Notes: generated by a model from the sequence alone, not told the origin. Counted from the stretch's first letter, positions 24,663 through 34,973 are shown. The stretch is DNA of 63,443 nt from JBDSZL01 sp039925145 (GCA_039925145.1 JBDSZL010000066.1:1-63443); one strand, 5' to 3'. Numbers and translations: made by a program.

Positions 24663-24896
24663 CTAGGGGACGCGTGAGAGGCGGCGTTGGCGTCGAAGCA
24701 TAAAGACGAAGCCAAGTCCGAAGCCAACCAGCCAGCAGCAGAAGATCTCCGGCATCCCCACAGACACCGAGGCCAATCCCCCCGCGCCGTTTGATGAGAT
24801 GGCTTGAAAGACCGTTAACGTGACTGCAAGTGGCAGGATGACCACCGTGGCTACACCCGTCACAACGCCGACTAAGGCAGACTTCAGGTATGCCAT
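24663..24896 (-). CDS. Small two-helix membrane protein
   Basis: 77 residues from the ATG at 24896. Two hydrophobic segments (SALVGVVTGVATVVILPLAV and FCCWLVGFGLGFVFML) are separated by a Gly/Ser loop, and the end is strongly basic (RRQRRLSRV). No family is recognised. The longer upstream frame is not supported. Confidence 0.4.
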   Translation of the reverse strand: MAYLKSALVGVVTGVATVVILPLAVTLTVFQAISSNGAGGLASVSVGMPEIFCCWLVGFGLGFVFMLRRQRRLSRVP

Positions 24897-25076
24897 GGGC
24901 GGAAGTCTATCCCGCTTTGCGTCACTTTGGCTGACTCCGATTGGTGAGCCATGTCGTCGTACATCCCGCCAGTGTGGCTCGCGAAAGCGGTCCGCCCAAT
25001 GCGCGCGAACGTCGGTCAATGCGGCTACGGTTTCATCCAATCAGGCCCCGCCCTCCATGCTAACATCGTAAGCTCG

Positions 25077-25409
25077 ATGCCACCCGACAGCCCTCTCGGC
25101 GAATTTGAGATTACCGTTCTCCTCGCGGTGCTGACGCTGGAAGACAACGCCTCCGGCGCTCGAGTGCTGGGCGAGATTGCGAAGCGTGCCGGACGAACTG
25201 TCGCTCGGGGCGCCGTTTACGTGACGCTCGATCGCCTGGCCGACAAGAAGCTCGTCACGGCGCGCGTCGATCGAGCCACGCCCGAGCGCGGCGGCCATCC
25301 CCGACGCACGTTCACCCTCACGCCCGCAGGGCTGAAGCATTTGCGCCGCTCTATCGAGATGATTGACAGGATGGCGGCCGGGCTCGAGCCGCTACTCAAC
25401 CGGTCATGA
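25077..25409 (+). CDS. PadR-family transcriptional regulator
   Basis: A 110-residue winged-helix protein: LGEFEITVLLAVLTL, then GARVLGEIAKRAG, then the recognition and wing region GAVYVTLDRLADKKLV and RRTFTLTPAGLKHL. PadR regulators usually repress an adjacent membrane-protein gene. The stop overlaps the start of the permease gene in ATGA (25406-25409), so the two are translationally coupled, the usual ADOP arrangement. The ligand is unknown. Confidence 0.85.
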   Translation: MPPDSPLGEFEITVLLAVLTLEDNASGARVLGEIAKRAGRTVARGAVYVTLDRLADKKLVTARVDRATPERGGHPRRTFTLTPAGLKHLRRSIEMIDRMAAGLEPLLNRS

Positions 25410-28084
25410 GCGCGCCCTGGAATTGGCGGCGGCGCTCCCTGCGATTGGCGCGGCATCTGCCGCCAGCCAGTGCGGCCGAGGTGCTCGGCGATCTCACCGA
25501 AGAGTATCGAGAGCGGCTCGCGCACGATGGGCGTGTCCGCTCCGAGTTGTGGCTCGCCGGGCAGATGTGGTCCATCAGCCGCGCGTACTCGCGGTACCAC
25601 AGACCGCGCCCGGTGCTCTGGTCTCGCCTGCCGCTGGCGCCGGGCCGCGAGTGGGCGCAAACGCTTCGCTCGCTCCTGCGAACGCCCTGGTACACGGCCA
25701 CCGCGATAACCGTCCTCGCGCTAGGCACAGCCCTAGGCACCTCCATCTTTGCCATCGTCGATGGCACTCTGTTCAAGCCGCTCCCGTATCCGTCGTCGTC
25801 TCGGCTTTTCGCGGTAGCGCTTGGATACTCACGGCTACCAGATCCGCTGGAATCGATGCGACCTGTGTCGCCCACGATAGTGAGAGAGTGGCGAGCCGGC
25901 GCGCCCGACATCATGTTCTCAGCGTTCTACGTCGGCAACCTGCAGACGGTGGGACGGCGGGATCGCGTGCGCAACGCTGATGTGGATCCGTTCTTCTTCG
26001 ACGCGCTCGGTGTGCGGCCAATCATTGGCGGATTTTCCCCTGAAGATTTCGGCGTCCAGATGTCGATTCGGCCTGCCGTTGTCACGTGGGCCTTCTGGCG
26101 GGAGCGATTTGGTGACGCCGCGCCGAGCGTCGGGGAGGTCCTCTCGGACGACACGGGTGCGGGCATTCGCATCGTGGGCGTGCTGCCGCAGACCTTCGTG
26201 TTCCCGTCCGTCTCTCGCGCCGCGTTCCAGCCGGTCCTACTCACTCCGCTGGTCCGTGATCCGGCCGATCGTGGCAACAGCCTCCGCGTGCTCGCCCGCC
26301 TCCGGCCCGACGCAGACGTTCGGTCCGCATCGGAACATGTGAATGCGATGGTCATGAGCGTGGCGGCGGCCCGTTCTCCACAGGACCTGCCGCAGGACCT
26401 GCCACCGCGCACGCGCATTCAACGTGAGGGCTACGATCGCGGCGGGCTCGAGGCTCTCGACCATGCGCTACGCTCGTCGAGCCGCGATCGCGCGTGGGTC
26501 GTGTTCACCGCGGCGGGGGCCCTCGTTCTGCTGGCCTGTTTCAACGTCTCGGGACTCGCCGTGGCGCGGGCGCGTGATCGTCGTCGCGATCTCGTCGTCC
26601 GTCGGGCGCTCGGCGCAGGCACGCGCGATCTCGTTCGACTGCTGGCGCTCGAAAGCGTCTTGATTGTGACGGGCGGCACCGCTGCCGGTCTCCTGCTGGC
26701 GTGGCAGGCCCTGCCTCTGGGCGCGCGCCTGTTTGCCGGCGACTTCATGCTCACGCTCAAGCCCGCCGTCATCGACGTGCGCGTTGCCGTGTTTGCGGGG
26801 ATGCTGGCCGTGTGCGGCTCGATGATTGTCATCCTCCTCGCTGCGCGAGCCATCACCGGGGCCGGGCTTCAGGACGGGCTTTCGGATGGCGCATGGGGCA
26901 CACGGCGGGCCAGGCGCCGCTTGTCCATGGTCTCGTTCGAAGTGGCCGTCGCGTACCTGGTCACAGTGACGGCGGCCCTCGTCGTGGGCTCGCTGATCCG
27001 AGTTTCGAACGAAGACACCGGCTTCGACGTCCCGGCGGCCGCACTACTCCGAATGTCGGCACCGTCGAATGCGTCGGCTGCAGACATCGAGAAACTCGTG
27101 ATGGATATCGGCAGGGTCGCTGGCGTCCAAGCCGCCGGCGGCGTCGCGCATCCGCTCTTCGAGAAGGCGTTCAACGGGAGTGTGTTCGATAGCCCGCCGG
27201 GAGTCGTGGAAAGCGCCGGGGGCCGCAGCGCGGGGCCCGGTGGAACGGCTTTTCCGATCGAGAGCGTACCGGTGACAGGTGGGTTCTTCCAGGCCGTCGG
27301 CCTTGCGCCGCGAGAGGGACGGCTGCCGACGGACGACGAATTCCGAAATGGCGCGCCGCTCATAGTCATCACTGAAACGGTCGCGCGGGAGTACTGGCCA
27401 GGACAACGCGCTGTCGGACAGATGCTGTTGAACGGCGGTAGGCCTTTCGAGGTGATTGGTGTCGTCAACGATACGCGCCTCCTGTCGCTCGACTTGGCTG
27501 AGCAGGGAGAGATCTTCTGGCCCATGGCCGCCATGCCGAAGCCCTATCTTTCCAACGTCGTGGTCAAGCTCTCGCCGGACGCCGAGGCCGGCATCGACGG
27601 AGTGGCCGCGACCGTGCGCGCACGGTGTCACGACTGCTGGGTGCGCCACTCGCTCACGTTCGAGGAGGCGCTGGCTGAGAGCATACGGCCGCGCCAGTTC
27701 AGCGCGTGGCTCTTCTCCGGTTTCGGTATCGCCGCGCTCGTGATCGTTGGCACCGGCATCCTGGGTGTCGTTGCGATGACGACGACACGGCGGGTGAGGG
27801 AAATCGGGATCCGGATGGCGCTCGGCGCCACGTCGCGTCGGGTGTGGACGCAGCTCGTTGGCGAACAGCTCGCCTCCGTGGCGATCGGGATTCTGATGGG
27901 CGCCTTCGCCGCGTGGTGGGGGACGGCCTTCATGGTGTCGTATCTCTACGAAACCACGCCGACCGACGTCATCGCCTGGGCCGGCGCCGCGGTTGCCGTA
28001 CTCCTCGTCGGCACCCTGGGCGCGTTCGTGCCGGCGCATCGTGCCAGTCATATCGATCCGGCGCGGGCATTGCGCGTGGACTAG
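25406..28084 (+). CDS. ADOP-type (MacB-like) ABC transporter permease, orphan
   Basis: An 892-residue permease. After an N-terminal soluble prefix (residues 1-65, with AAEVLGDLTEEYRERL), it has two FtsX/MacB repeats. Each has a periplasmic MacB-core domain: the first block is LGTALGTSIFAIVDGTLFKP, the middle helix group follows A-R-D-R-R-R-D-L-V-V-R-R-A-L-G, and the last is TRRVREIGIRMALGATSRRV. This duplicated architecture without an ATPase gene is the acidobacterial duplicated orphan permease type. The transported or signalled substrate is unknown. It is cotranscribed with the PadR gene and converges with the next permease. Confidence 0.88.
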   Translation: MSAPWNWRRRSLRLARHLPPASAAEVLGDLTEEYRERLAHDGRVRSELWLAGQMWSISRAYSRYHRPRPVLWSRLPLAPGREWAQTLRSLLRTPWYTATAITVLALGTALGTSIFAIVDGTLFKPLPYPSSSRLFAVALGYSRLPDPLESMRPVSPTIVREWRAGAPDIMFSAFYVGNLQTVGRRDRVRNADVDPFFFDALGVRPIIGGFSPEDFGVQMSIRPAVVTWAFWRERFGDAAPSVGEVLSDDTGAGIRIVGVLPQTFVFPSVSRAAFQPVLLTPLVRDPADRGNSLRVLARLRPDADVRSASEHVNAMVMSVAAARSPQDLPQDLPPRTRIQREGYDRGGLEALDHALRSSSRDRAWVVFTAAGALVLLACFNVSGLAVARARDRRRDLVVRRALGAGTRDLVRLLALESVLIVTGGTAAGLLLAWQALPLGARLFAGDFMLTLKPAVIDVRVAVFAGMLAVCGSMIVILLAARAITGAGLQDGLSDGAWGTRRARRRLSMVSFEVAVAYLVTVTAALVVGSLIRVSNEDTGFDVPAAALLRMSAPSNASAADIEKLVMDIGRVAGVQAAGGVAHPLFEKAFNGSVFDSPPGVVESAGGRSAGPGGTAFPIESVPVTGGFFQAVGLAPREGRLPTDDEFRNGAPLIVITETVAREYWPGQRAVGQMLLNGGRPFEVIGVVNDTRLLSLDLAEQGEIFWPMAAMPKPYLSNVVVKLSPDAEAGIDGVAATVRARCHDCWVRHSLTFEEALAESIRPRQFSAWLFSGFGIAALVIVGTGILGVVAMTTTRRVREIGIRMALGATSRRVWTQLVGEQLASVAIGILMGAFAAWWGTAFMVSYLYETTPTDVIAWAGAAVAVLLVGTLGAFVPAHRASHIDPARALRVD

Positions 28085-28175
28085 GGCGAGAAACGCCCCG
28101 TTGGCGGCCACGCCGCCATCAGCCACATGCATATGACTGGGGCAACGCCACCAAGTCAAGAGTCCTCGTATTCGC

Positions 28176-30740
28176 TCAACCGTCTTCTCTTAATTGCATC
28201 GCCGGATCGGTTCGCGCGGCCAGGCGCGCGGGGCGCCAGGTGGCGAGGGCAATCGTGAGGACGAGGGTTCCGACGACGGCCGACCACGTGGCTGGATCGA
28301 ACGGCTGAATCCCAAAAATGATCGTCTTGAGCGACCGCGCGATGAACGCAGCGACGATGGTGCCACCTGCCAGGCCCACTCCGGTCAATATGGCGGCTTC
28401 GCGGTAGACCACGCCCGCAATGGCCGAGGGTGTGGCGCCGAGCGCGGCACGCACCCCGAACTCACGGCGACGCTCCTGCACGGAGTACGCCAGTGAGCCG
28501 AAGAGGCCGAAGGCCGTGGCGGCGAGCGCAATCGCCGCGAAGGTGGCGGCGAGTGAGGCAGACGCGCGTGGCTGCTCGAGGTCGCGCGCGAACTCGGCCT
28601 CGAGATACCTCGCGTCTACCAAACCGCCCTGTGCACCACCGTGCAACCCGCGGCGGAACGTGCCTTCCGAAGGACACGCGTTGCCACAGCGGGCGGTCAG
28701 CACGGGGTACCGCCCCGGACCATCGAGCGGCGTGAACAGGTCGAGGTTCTCGCGATCGGCGTCGACGAGGGATTGACGCGGCTCACGGACGATGCCCACG
28801 ACACGCAGGATGCGATTCGACCAGATGATTGCCCGCCCGAGCGCCTGCGCGTCAGGCCAGAGCTTTGCGGCGAGGCTCTCGCCCACGATCGCCGCGTCCG
28901 GGCCGTCGTCTGCACGGAAGCTGCGGCCGATGACGAGGGTCGATCGATAGACGTCGAAATAGGTCGGCTCGATCGCGGTGACCTGCACCGGCGTGGCGAC
29001 CGGCGGCACGGCGGGCAGGTCTGACTTGATGTCACCGAACACGATGCCGGCACTCCGTGACCACGTGGCTTCGCGAACACCAGGCAGCGAGAGCACCTCC
29101 TCGCGCAGCCGCGCGGCGACGACCGTCCGCGCCTCGCGCGTTGTGACCGTGGTGCCGTCGAAGCTCCAGGTCAGCTCGACGAGGCCACCGGGATCGAAGC
29201 CCCGATCGAGCCGCGAGACGTTGACGAAGGAGCGGACGAGCAGCATCGCGCCGATGAGCAAGGCGCAGGACAGGCTGACCTGCAACACCAGAAGTGCGCG
29301 GACGGCGAGCCGTTCGCCGGTGGTGTGCGTGCCCTGCCGTTCCGACGCGCGCGCGTTGCTCTTGCCGTCGACGCGGGTGGCCAGCCAGGCGGGGGCCAGC
29401 GCGGCGCAGATGGTGGCAAAAAGGCCAGCAAGAACGGCGGCAACGAGCGCACGCAGGTCGAGGTCGAGCGGGTTGAGCGAGTTCTCGATGAACTCACGGG
29501 GCAGGAACGCGGCGGCGAGCGAGACGAGTCCCCACGCGAGCGCTATTCCCCCGACGACGCCGCCAAGGCCAACGAGCGCCCCCTCGACCACGGCCTGGCG
29601 GATCAACCGGCCGCGGGAGGCGCCAAGTGCCACGCACATCGCGAACTCACGCCGGCGCGCGCGAAGTCTGGTGAGCAGCAGGCACACGACGTTGGCCGAC
29701 AACGCGGAGCCTACGAGCACCACTGCCCCCGCGAGGATGGGCACTGCCTGTCGCCGGTACTTATCAAAGTAACCGCCGATGATCGGGGATCGTGTGGCGT
29801 ACTCGGCAGCGGTTGACGGGTCGATGGTGTGTGCGACATCCGCCGCAACGCGCAGCGCATCGCTTTCCGGGACGTGCGGTGCGCGTTTGACGTAGGCGAC
29901 CATGCGCGCAGCATCAGGTGCGTTGAGGTCGACGGAGGACCAGAAGCTCGTGTCCCATGCCGGGAAATGAAACGTCGCGGGCATGATTCCGACGACGGTC
30001 ATCCCCGTGTCGTCGAACCGGACCGCTCGGCCAAGAATCGAACGGTCGGCGCCAAATGCCGCGCGCCACAGTTCTTCAGAGATCACGACCTCCTGCCGGC
30101 CAGCCGCATCAGGCGCGAAGAGCCGACCGGCGATGGGCCGCGCGCCTAACATGTCGAAGAGGCCAGGCGTAACGTTTGCGCCCCGTCTGGCGAGCGGACC
30201 CGATGCGGTATCGATGACCGAAGGACCTGACTCAGCGCCTTCGACGTTATCGAACGCGGTTGACGCGCGCCACGCCCGAACCACCGCGGCCGAGACGGTG
30301 CGGCGTCCTCCGGTCTTTGTCCGCATCCATACGCTGGCGAGGCGATCGGCGTGAGGGAAGGGGAGGGGACGCAGGAACAGGCCATCAACCACGGTAAACG
30401 AGGCTGTCGAGAGCCCGACGGCCGTTGCCAGCATCGCAATGGCCAGTGCGGGGACACCCGGCCAGGCGCGCAGGCGCCGCCACGCGAAGGTGACATCAAT
30501 TCTCAGTTCGTCGAGCACGCGGATCGATCGGGTCTCGCGGTGATGAACCTTGATCTGCTCGAGGCCACCGAGTCGACGCGCCGCCATCATCCGGGCCTCC
30601 GCGTCCGACTTCCCCCGCTGGCGGAACTCGTCCTCGAGCATGAGTCGATGCGCCGCCAGCTCGCGCTGGATGTCGACTTCCGCGCCGCCGGGCGACGCGG
30701 CGTGTCGAAGGCGCTGCCACAGACGGCGGAGCGTCGCCAT
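28176..30740 (-). CDS. ADOP-type ABC transporter permease, orphan
   Basis: An 854-residue permease of the same type as its neighbours. The N-terminus carries a different soluble prefix (residues 1-70, with ELAAHRLMLEDEFRQRG and ARRLGGLEQIKVHHRETRS), followed by two MacB-core/FtsX halves. Landmarks are ATAVGLSTASFTVVDGLFLR, RRREFAMCVALGASRGRL and VQERRREFGVRAALGATPSA. The start is four bases after the stop of the minus-strand PadR gene, so the two form an operon. No ATPase is nearby. Confidence 0.88.
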   Translation of the reverse strand: MATLRRLWQRLRHAASPGGAEVDIQRELAAHRLMLEDEFRQRGKSDAEARMMAARRLGGLEQIKVHHRETRSIRVLDELRIDVTFAWRRLRAWPGVPALAIAMLATAVGLSTASFTVVDGLFLRPLPFPHADRLASVWMRTKTGGRRTVSAAVVRAWRASTAFDNVEGAESGPSVIDTASGPLARRGANVTPGLFDMLGARPIAGRLFAPDAAGRQEVVISEELWRAAFGADRSILGRAVRFDDTGMTVVGIMPATFHFPAWDTSFWSSVDLNAPDAARMVAYVKRAPHVPESDALRVAADVAHTIDPSTAAEYATRSPIIGGYFDKYRRQAVPILAGAVVLVGSALSANVVCLLLTRLRARRREFAMCVALGASRGRLIRQAVVEGALVGLGGVVGGIALAWGLVSLAAAFLPREFIENSLNPLDLDLRALVAAVLAGLFATICAALAPAWLATRVDGKSNARASERQGTHTTGERLAVRALLVLQVSLSCALLIGAMLLVRSFVNVSRLDRGFDPGGLVELTWSFDGTTVTTREARTVVAARLREEVLSLPGVREATWSRSAGIVFGDIKSDLPAVPPVATPVQVTAIEPTYFDVYRSTLVIGRSFRADDGPDAAIVGESLAAKLWPDAQALGRAIIWSNRILRVVGIVREPRQSLVDADRENLDLFTPLDGPGRYPVLTARCGNACPSEGTFRRGLHGGAQGGLVDARYLEAEFARDLEQPRASASLAATFAAIALAATAFGLFGSLAYSVQERRREFGVRAALGATPSAIAGVVYREAAILTGVGLAGGTIVAAFIARSLKTIIFGIQPFDPATWSAVVGTLVLTIALATWRPARLAARTDPAMQLREDG

Positions 30741-30744
30741 CTCC

Positions 30745-31092
30745 TCAGCCTTCCCTCAGGAACAGCTTGTCAACGAGCCCGGCGAGGCGGTACCAGCGTT
30801 CGGACTGCTCGGCGATGGCCTTCGTGCCCGATTTCGTCGTGGCGTAGTACTTCGCCTCTCGGTTGTTCTCGGTCGTCCGCCACTCACCCTTGATCCACCC
30901 CTTCTGCTCGAGTCGGACCAGTGCCGGATAGAGGGTGCCCTGGTTGAGGGAGAGGGGATGGTCGGCCACCTGCTCGAGGCGCGACGCCAGCCCGTAGGCG
31001 TGAAGCGGGCCCATGGAGGCGAGGGCTTGGAGGACGATGAGATCGAGGGCGCCCTGGAGCAGTTCTACCTTATGTCTCGTTTTACTTGGCAT
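30745..31092 (-). CDS. PadR-family transcriptional regulator
   Basis: A 115-residue winged-helix regulator with the classic PadR blocks: LLQGALDLIVLQALA, then HAYGLASRLEQVA, then LNQGTLYPALVRLEQKGWI and REAKYYATTKSGTKAI. It lies four bases upstream of the minus-strand permease and probably represses it. A strong promoter with an embedded dyad lies directly upstream and leaves only a short leader. Confidence 0.93.
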   Translation of the reverse strand: MPSKTRHKVELLQGALDLIVLQALASMGPLHAYGLASRLEQVADHPLSLNQGTLYPALVRLEQKGWIKGEWRTTENNREAKYYATTKSGTKAIAEQSERWYRLAGLVDKLFLREG

Positions 31093-31113
31093 TCGAGTGG
31101 AGCCTCAGGCCGA

Positions 31114-31148
31114 ATCATACCTGGGGCTTCACTGGGGAGTCAAGTGAA
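31114..31148 (-). promoter_or_regulatory. PadR-permease promoter with candidate operator
   Basis: On the minus strand TTGACT (31143-31138) and TATGAT (31119-31114) are 18 bases apart, a near-consensus sigma-70 promoter. A dyad TTCACT-N9-AGTGAA (31148-31128) covers the -35 box and could be the PadR operator. The start codon is about 22 bases after the -10. The rest of the gap up to 31517 shows nothing recognisable. Confidence 0.55.
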
Positions 31149-31517
31149 GAAACTCCGAACGCCCTCGCCGACTCTCGCCTGGCCGAACTGGCTTCCGCTT
31201 GGGCTCTCTGGGCGAGGGGTCGGGCTCGTTCGCATCGGGGGCTCGATGACGTGGATTTCAGCGCTGACCGCTGTGGCTCGTCAGGGCCCCATCGTGGATG
31301 TGCCAGCCCTCGCCGCGCGTCGGTTATTGATTCCCCGGCCTTGCGCAGGGCACTTTCCGCCCAATCAGAGCCTCGCTCACGTGAATCTCACAATTTGCTG
31401 ACCAGCCGCTGACCACTTCGCTGTCCGCGCCGTGTATCGTCACCGCATGAACATGACCGGGGCGACGCGTACAATGCCGGCAGCACCGTGGCGAAGAGTT
31501 ATCGCCCGGAGCCACTC

Positions 31518-33947
31518 ATGAGGATGTCCGCTCTGGACTTCAAACTCGGGCTGCGCATGTTGCGGCGCTACCCGTGGATCACCGCGATCAGCACGGTGGC
31601 CATGGCATTGGCCCTCGCGCTCGGGATGCTGTACTTCGAGGGGCTCCACAAGGCCCTCTGGCCCAGATTGCCGGTGGTGGATGGCGACCGAATCGTCACG
31701 GTCCGCTACTGGGACGTCGGGAAACGGACGGTCGAGGAGCGGTCGCTCCATGACTTCGATGTCTCGCGCAGGCGCGTGAAGACGATCGACCATTTCGGCG
31801 CAGCCGTCGTGTTCAACCGCAACTTGGTGACGGAAGATCATCGCGTCGAGCCGGTACGCGGCGCCGAGATCTCCGCGAATGCCTTCACGCTGATGGGCCT
31901 GGCTGCGCTCGCGGGCCGGACGCTCACCGCCCGTGACGAGCAGGCAGCGGAGCCGCTGTCAGCAGTGATTGGCGAGCGGCTCTGGACGAGACGATTCGAA
32001 CGCGATCCGTCGGTCGTTGGCCGATCCGTGAAGGTGGGCACGGCCGACGCGACGATCGTCGGCGTCATGCCCGAAGGCTTTGGCCTTCCGTGGAATCAGC
32101 AGCTCTGGCTCCCACTGCGCGCCGACGGATCCCTTCTCGCGCCGCGCACGGGGCCACCTGTCTCGCTCTTCGGTCGTCTCGCTCCTGGCGCGTCGCTGCG
32201 ACAGGCGCAGGCTGAACTCGACGGCATCACGGCCGGACTGGCGGCCGCAGATCCCGACGCGTACAAGAACCTTCAGCCGCGCGTCGTCGCGTACGGCACG
32301 CCGCCACTCGAGGGCGACACTCCCGTGATCAAGAACGTGCTGTATGCCGCCAACACGTTCTTCCTGCTGCTGCTCGTCGTCATCTGCACCAGCGTCGGGA
32401 CGCTGGTGTTTGCGCGCACCGCCACACGCGCGTGGGAGGTCGCCGTGCGCAACGCGCTCGGCGCGAGCCGCGGCCGCGTCATCGGGCAACTGTTCACGGA
32501 AGCGTTGGTCCTGACGGCTGTCGCCGCCGGCCTTGGGATCGCGTTGGCGAAACTCGCGCTGCGCTGGGGACTGAAGGGCGTCGGCGACCAGGTGCTGCCA
32601 TTCTGGATCAACGACAGCCTGTCACCGATCACGCTGCTCTATGCGGGACTGCTCACCTTGGTCGCGGCGGTAATCGTAGGCGTACTACCGGCGCTGCGCG
32701 TGACGCGGCTCAACGTGCAGGACGCGCTGCGCCGCGAGCACGCGGCGGGCGCCAACCTCCGATTCGGAGCGATGTGGACGACGGTGATTGTGGTCCAGGT
32801 GGCGATCACTGTGGCCATGCTGCCGCTCGCGGTCGTCGGCGTCATCGCCTCGAACCGATTTCATCAGCGCGCGGACGGGGTCGGCGCGGACCGTTACCTG
32901 ACGGCAGCCGTGGCCTTCGAGCGCCAGGAACAGAACCAGGATGCGGCGGCGGCCACCACACGCGGGCGCCAGAGTCTGGCTGAGCTCGAGCGCCGCCTGC
33001 GCGCCGAGCCTGGCGTCGAACAAGTAGCCTTGGCCGACCGGCTTCCGGTGATGGACACGTCCAAATACAGCATCGAGGTCGACACCGCCGCTGGCGCGCC
33101 GGCGACGGGCCTCCGCGTCGGCACGCTGGCGCACGTCTCGTCGGGTTTCTTTGCTGCGTTTGGAAGCGCCGTCCTCGCCGGCCGTGATTTCACCCCTGCG
33201 GATCTCGAACGCGGCAGCGTGGTCATCGTGAACCAGTCGTTCACGCACATGGTGTTTGGCGATCGGAACCCGGTGGGCCAGCGTATTCGCATTGCACACG
33301 GCGAGGACGGAGCTGTGGCCGACGATGGGTGGTACGAGGTGGTTGGCACGGTGAGGGACGTCGGTTGGCAGATGCCGGAGCCGTCGGAACAGGCAGCCAT
33401 GTATGTCCCGGCACTGCTTCAACCGGGGACCGGCCTCAGCGTGGCCGTGCGGGTCCACGATCCGCTCGGCTTTGCGCCGCGGCTGCGTGTCGTGGCGAAT
33501 GCCGTGGACCCCGAGATGCAACTCACCGACGTACAGCTGCTGACCGATGTCGGGGGCCGCGGTGCGACGCTCACCTGGACGGTGACCTACGTGGCTGGCG
33601 CCCTCTCATTGCTGGTGCTTCTGCTGTCGGCTTCTGGCATTTACGCCCTGATGTCGTTCATCGTCGCGCGCCGGACGCGTGAGATTGGCATTCGGCTGGC
33701 CCTGGGGTCGCCACCGACACGCATCGTGTCTGCCATCTTCACGCGCTCGATCCTGCAAATCGCCGCGGGCATCGCTGCCGGCAGCGCCGTGCTGGCACTG
33801 AAGATCGACCTCGGATCCCCGACGCAGGTGTTGATGCTGATCGGCGCCGACGCCGTCATGTTGATCGCGGGCAGCGTGGCTTGCGGCCTGCCGCTCCGGC
33901 GTGCGCTCGCGATTAGCCCGAGCGATGCGCTGCGGGCCGAAGCCTGA
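31518..33947 (+). CDS. ADOP-type ABC transporter permease without prefix domain
   Basis: An 809-residue permease (from the ATG at 31518; GTG at 31488 is possible but has no ribosome binding site). It has the duplicated MacB-core/FtsX organisation: GLRMLRRYPWITAISTVAMA at the start, AWEVAVRNALGASRGRVIGQ in the middle and ARRTREIGIRLALGSPPTR near the end. Unlike the two preceding permeases it lacks the soluble N-terminal prefix and has no adjacent PadR gene, so its control is probably separate. Confidence 0.88.
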   Translation: MRMSALDFKLGLRMLRRYPWITAISTVAMALALALGMLYFEGLHKALWPRLPVVDGDRIVTVRYWDVGKRTVEERSLHDFDVSRRRVKTIDHFGAAVVFNRNLVTEDHRVEPVRGAEISANAFTLMGLAALAGRTLTARDEQAAEPLSAVIGERLWTRRFERDPSVVGRSVKVGTADATIVGVMPEGFGLPWNQQLWLPLRADGSLLAPRTGPPVSLFGRLAPGASLRQAQAELDGITAGLAAADPDAYKNLQPRVVAYGTPPLEGDTPVIKNVLYAANTFFLLLLVVICTSVGTLVFARTATRAWEVAVRNALGASRGRVIGQLFTEALVLTAVAAGLGIALAKLALRWGLKGVGDQVLPFWINDSLSPITLLYAGLLTLVAAVIVGVLPALRVTRLNVQDALRREHAAGANLRFGAMWTTVIVVQVAITVAMLPLAVVGVIASNRFHQRADGVGADRYLTAAVAFERQEQNQDAAAATTRGRQSLAELERRLRAEPGVEQVALADRLPVMDTSKYSIEVDTAAGAPATGLRVGTLAHVSSGFFAAFGSAVLAGRDFTPADLERGSVVIVNQSFTHMVFGDRNPVGQRIRIAHGEDGAVADDGWYEVVGTVRDVGWQMPEPSEQAAMYVPALLQPGTGLSVAVRVHDPLGFAPRLRVVANAVDPEMQLTDVQLLTDVGGRGATLTWTVTYVAGALSLLVLLLSASGIYALMSFIVARRTREIGIRLALGSPPTRIVSAIFTRSILQIAAGIAAGSAVLALKIDLGSPTQVLMLIGADAVMLIAGSVACGLPLRRALAISPSDALRAEA

Positions 33948-33986
33948 CCGGCGCCGCTATTCCACGCGGAGCGCAAGCAACTCGCG

Positions 33987-34808
33987 TCACTCGACTGCGG
34001 CGAGACACGTCCGCATATAGGTCAAGCTCTGGGTGGCGATCGTCTCCGGATCCGGCTTGTAGTCGAAGACCTCGACGGACACCCAACTGTCATAGCCGGC
34101 GGCGCGAAGCGCGCCGAAGATCGGGACGAAGTCGGTGTCGCCGAACCCTGGTCCGCGCAGGTTGGCGTCGTTCGCATGGAAGTGACCGGCCGTGGCCGCA
34201 TGGTGCGCGATCAGCGTTGCCATCGGGGTCGCTTCTGTCGCCATCGCTTTGACGTCGAGATGCAGTACGAAGTCGGGATGCGCCACCATCTGAACCAGCC
34301 GCGCGCCATCGGCGCACGTGGTGACGAAATCCGTCTCGACAGGCGCGAGAGGCTCCATGCAGATACGGACGCCGAGATCGGAGATGGCCGGCATCGCCTG
34401 GCGGAATGTATCGGCGGCCCACTCGAACGCGCGATCCACATCCACACCCGGTAACAGCGATCGCTGTTTCGGCGAGCCGAAGACCATGACGTGGCCGCCC
34501 AGATCGTGGCACGCCTGGCCGAGCGCGATGAGGTACTCCGCCAGGTGATGGCGCTCGTCGGCGTCAGGCGACGTGAGGTGCAGGCCGCTGGTCCCCACGA
34601 GTAACCAGTGCAGCCCGATGATCTCCAGGCCGGCGTCGGTTGCCTGTCGGCGCAGCAGCTGTCGACTCTTGGCGTTCAGGTCTGTGATTGGAGACGCCAG
34701 CGTGAACGGCGCCAGCTCGAGTCCGTCATAGCCCGCCGATTTGACGAAGCGACAGACCCGATCGAACTCCCAGCCCTCGAACATCTCATTGCAGGTCGCG
34801 AATTTCAT
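33987..34808 (-). CDS. Sugar phosphate isomerase/epimerase family protein
   Basis: A 273-residue TIM barrel of the xylose-isomerase-like (AP-endonuclease 2) superfamily. Strand ends carry the expected metal residues: a glutamate in ICMEPLAP, an aspartate and histidines in VLHLDVKAM and HFHANDANL, and a final glutamate in WVSVEVFDY. That is the D-tagatose-3-epimerase-like layout. The substrate cannot be assigned. It stands alone, convergent with the permease gene. The 165 bases between it and the DUF5615 remnant show nothing else. Confidence 0.82.
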   Translation of the reverse strand: MKFATCNEMFEGWEFDRVCRFVKSAGYDGLELAPFTLASPITDLNAKSRQLLRRQATDAGLEIIGLHWLLVGTSGLHLTSPDADERHHLAEYLIALGQACHDLGGHVMVFGSPKQRSLLPGVDVDRAFEWAADTFRQAMPAISDLGVRICMEPLAPVETDFVTTCADGARLVQMVAHPDFVLHLDVKAMATEATPMATLIAHHAATAGHFHANDANLRGPGFGDTDFVPIFGALRAAGYDSWVSVEVFDYKPDPETIATQSLTYMRTCLAAVE

Positions 34809-34973
34809 CCGATGGCCGCTCCTCCTCGCGTGACGTGACGTCCCCCCGGTTCTGAGCAGCGGGGCGCTCTAGGACCGGCTGGCGGCTCTGCCCCCGTCTG
34901 CACCCGCCACGGCTGGAACGCCAAAGGGCGCATCCCGCATTGACCCCATGACCCTGTCGGGCCTCGACAACCG

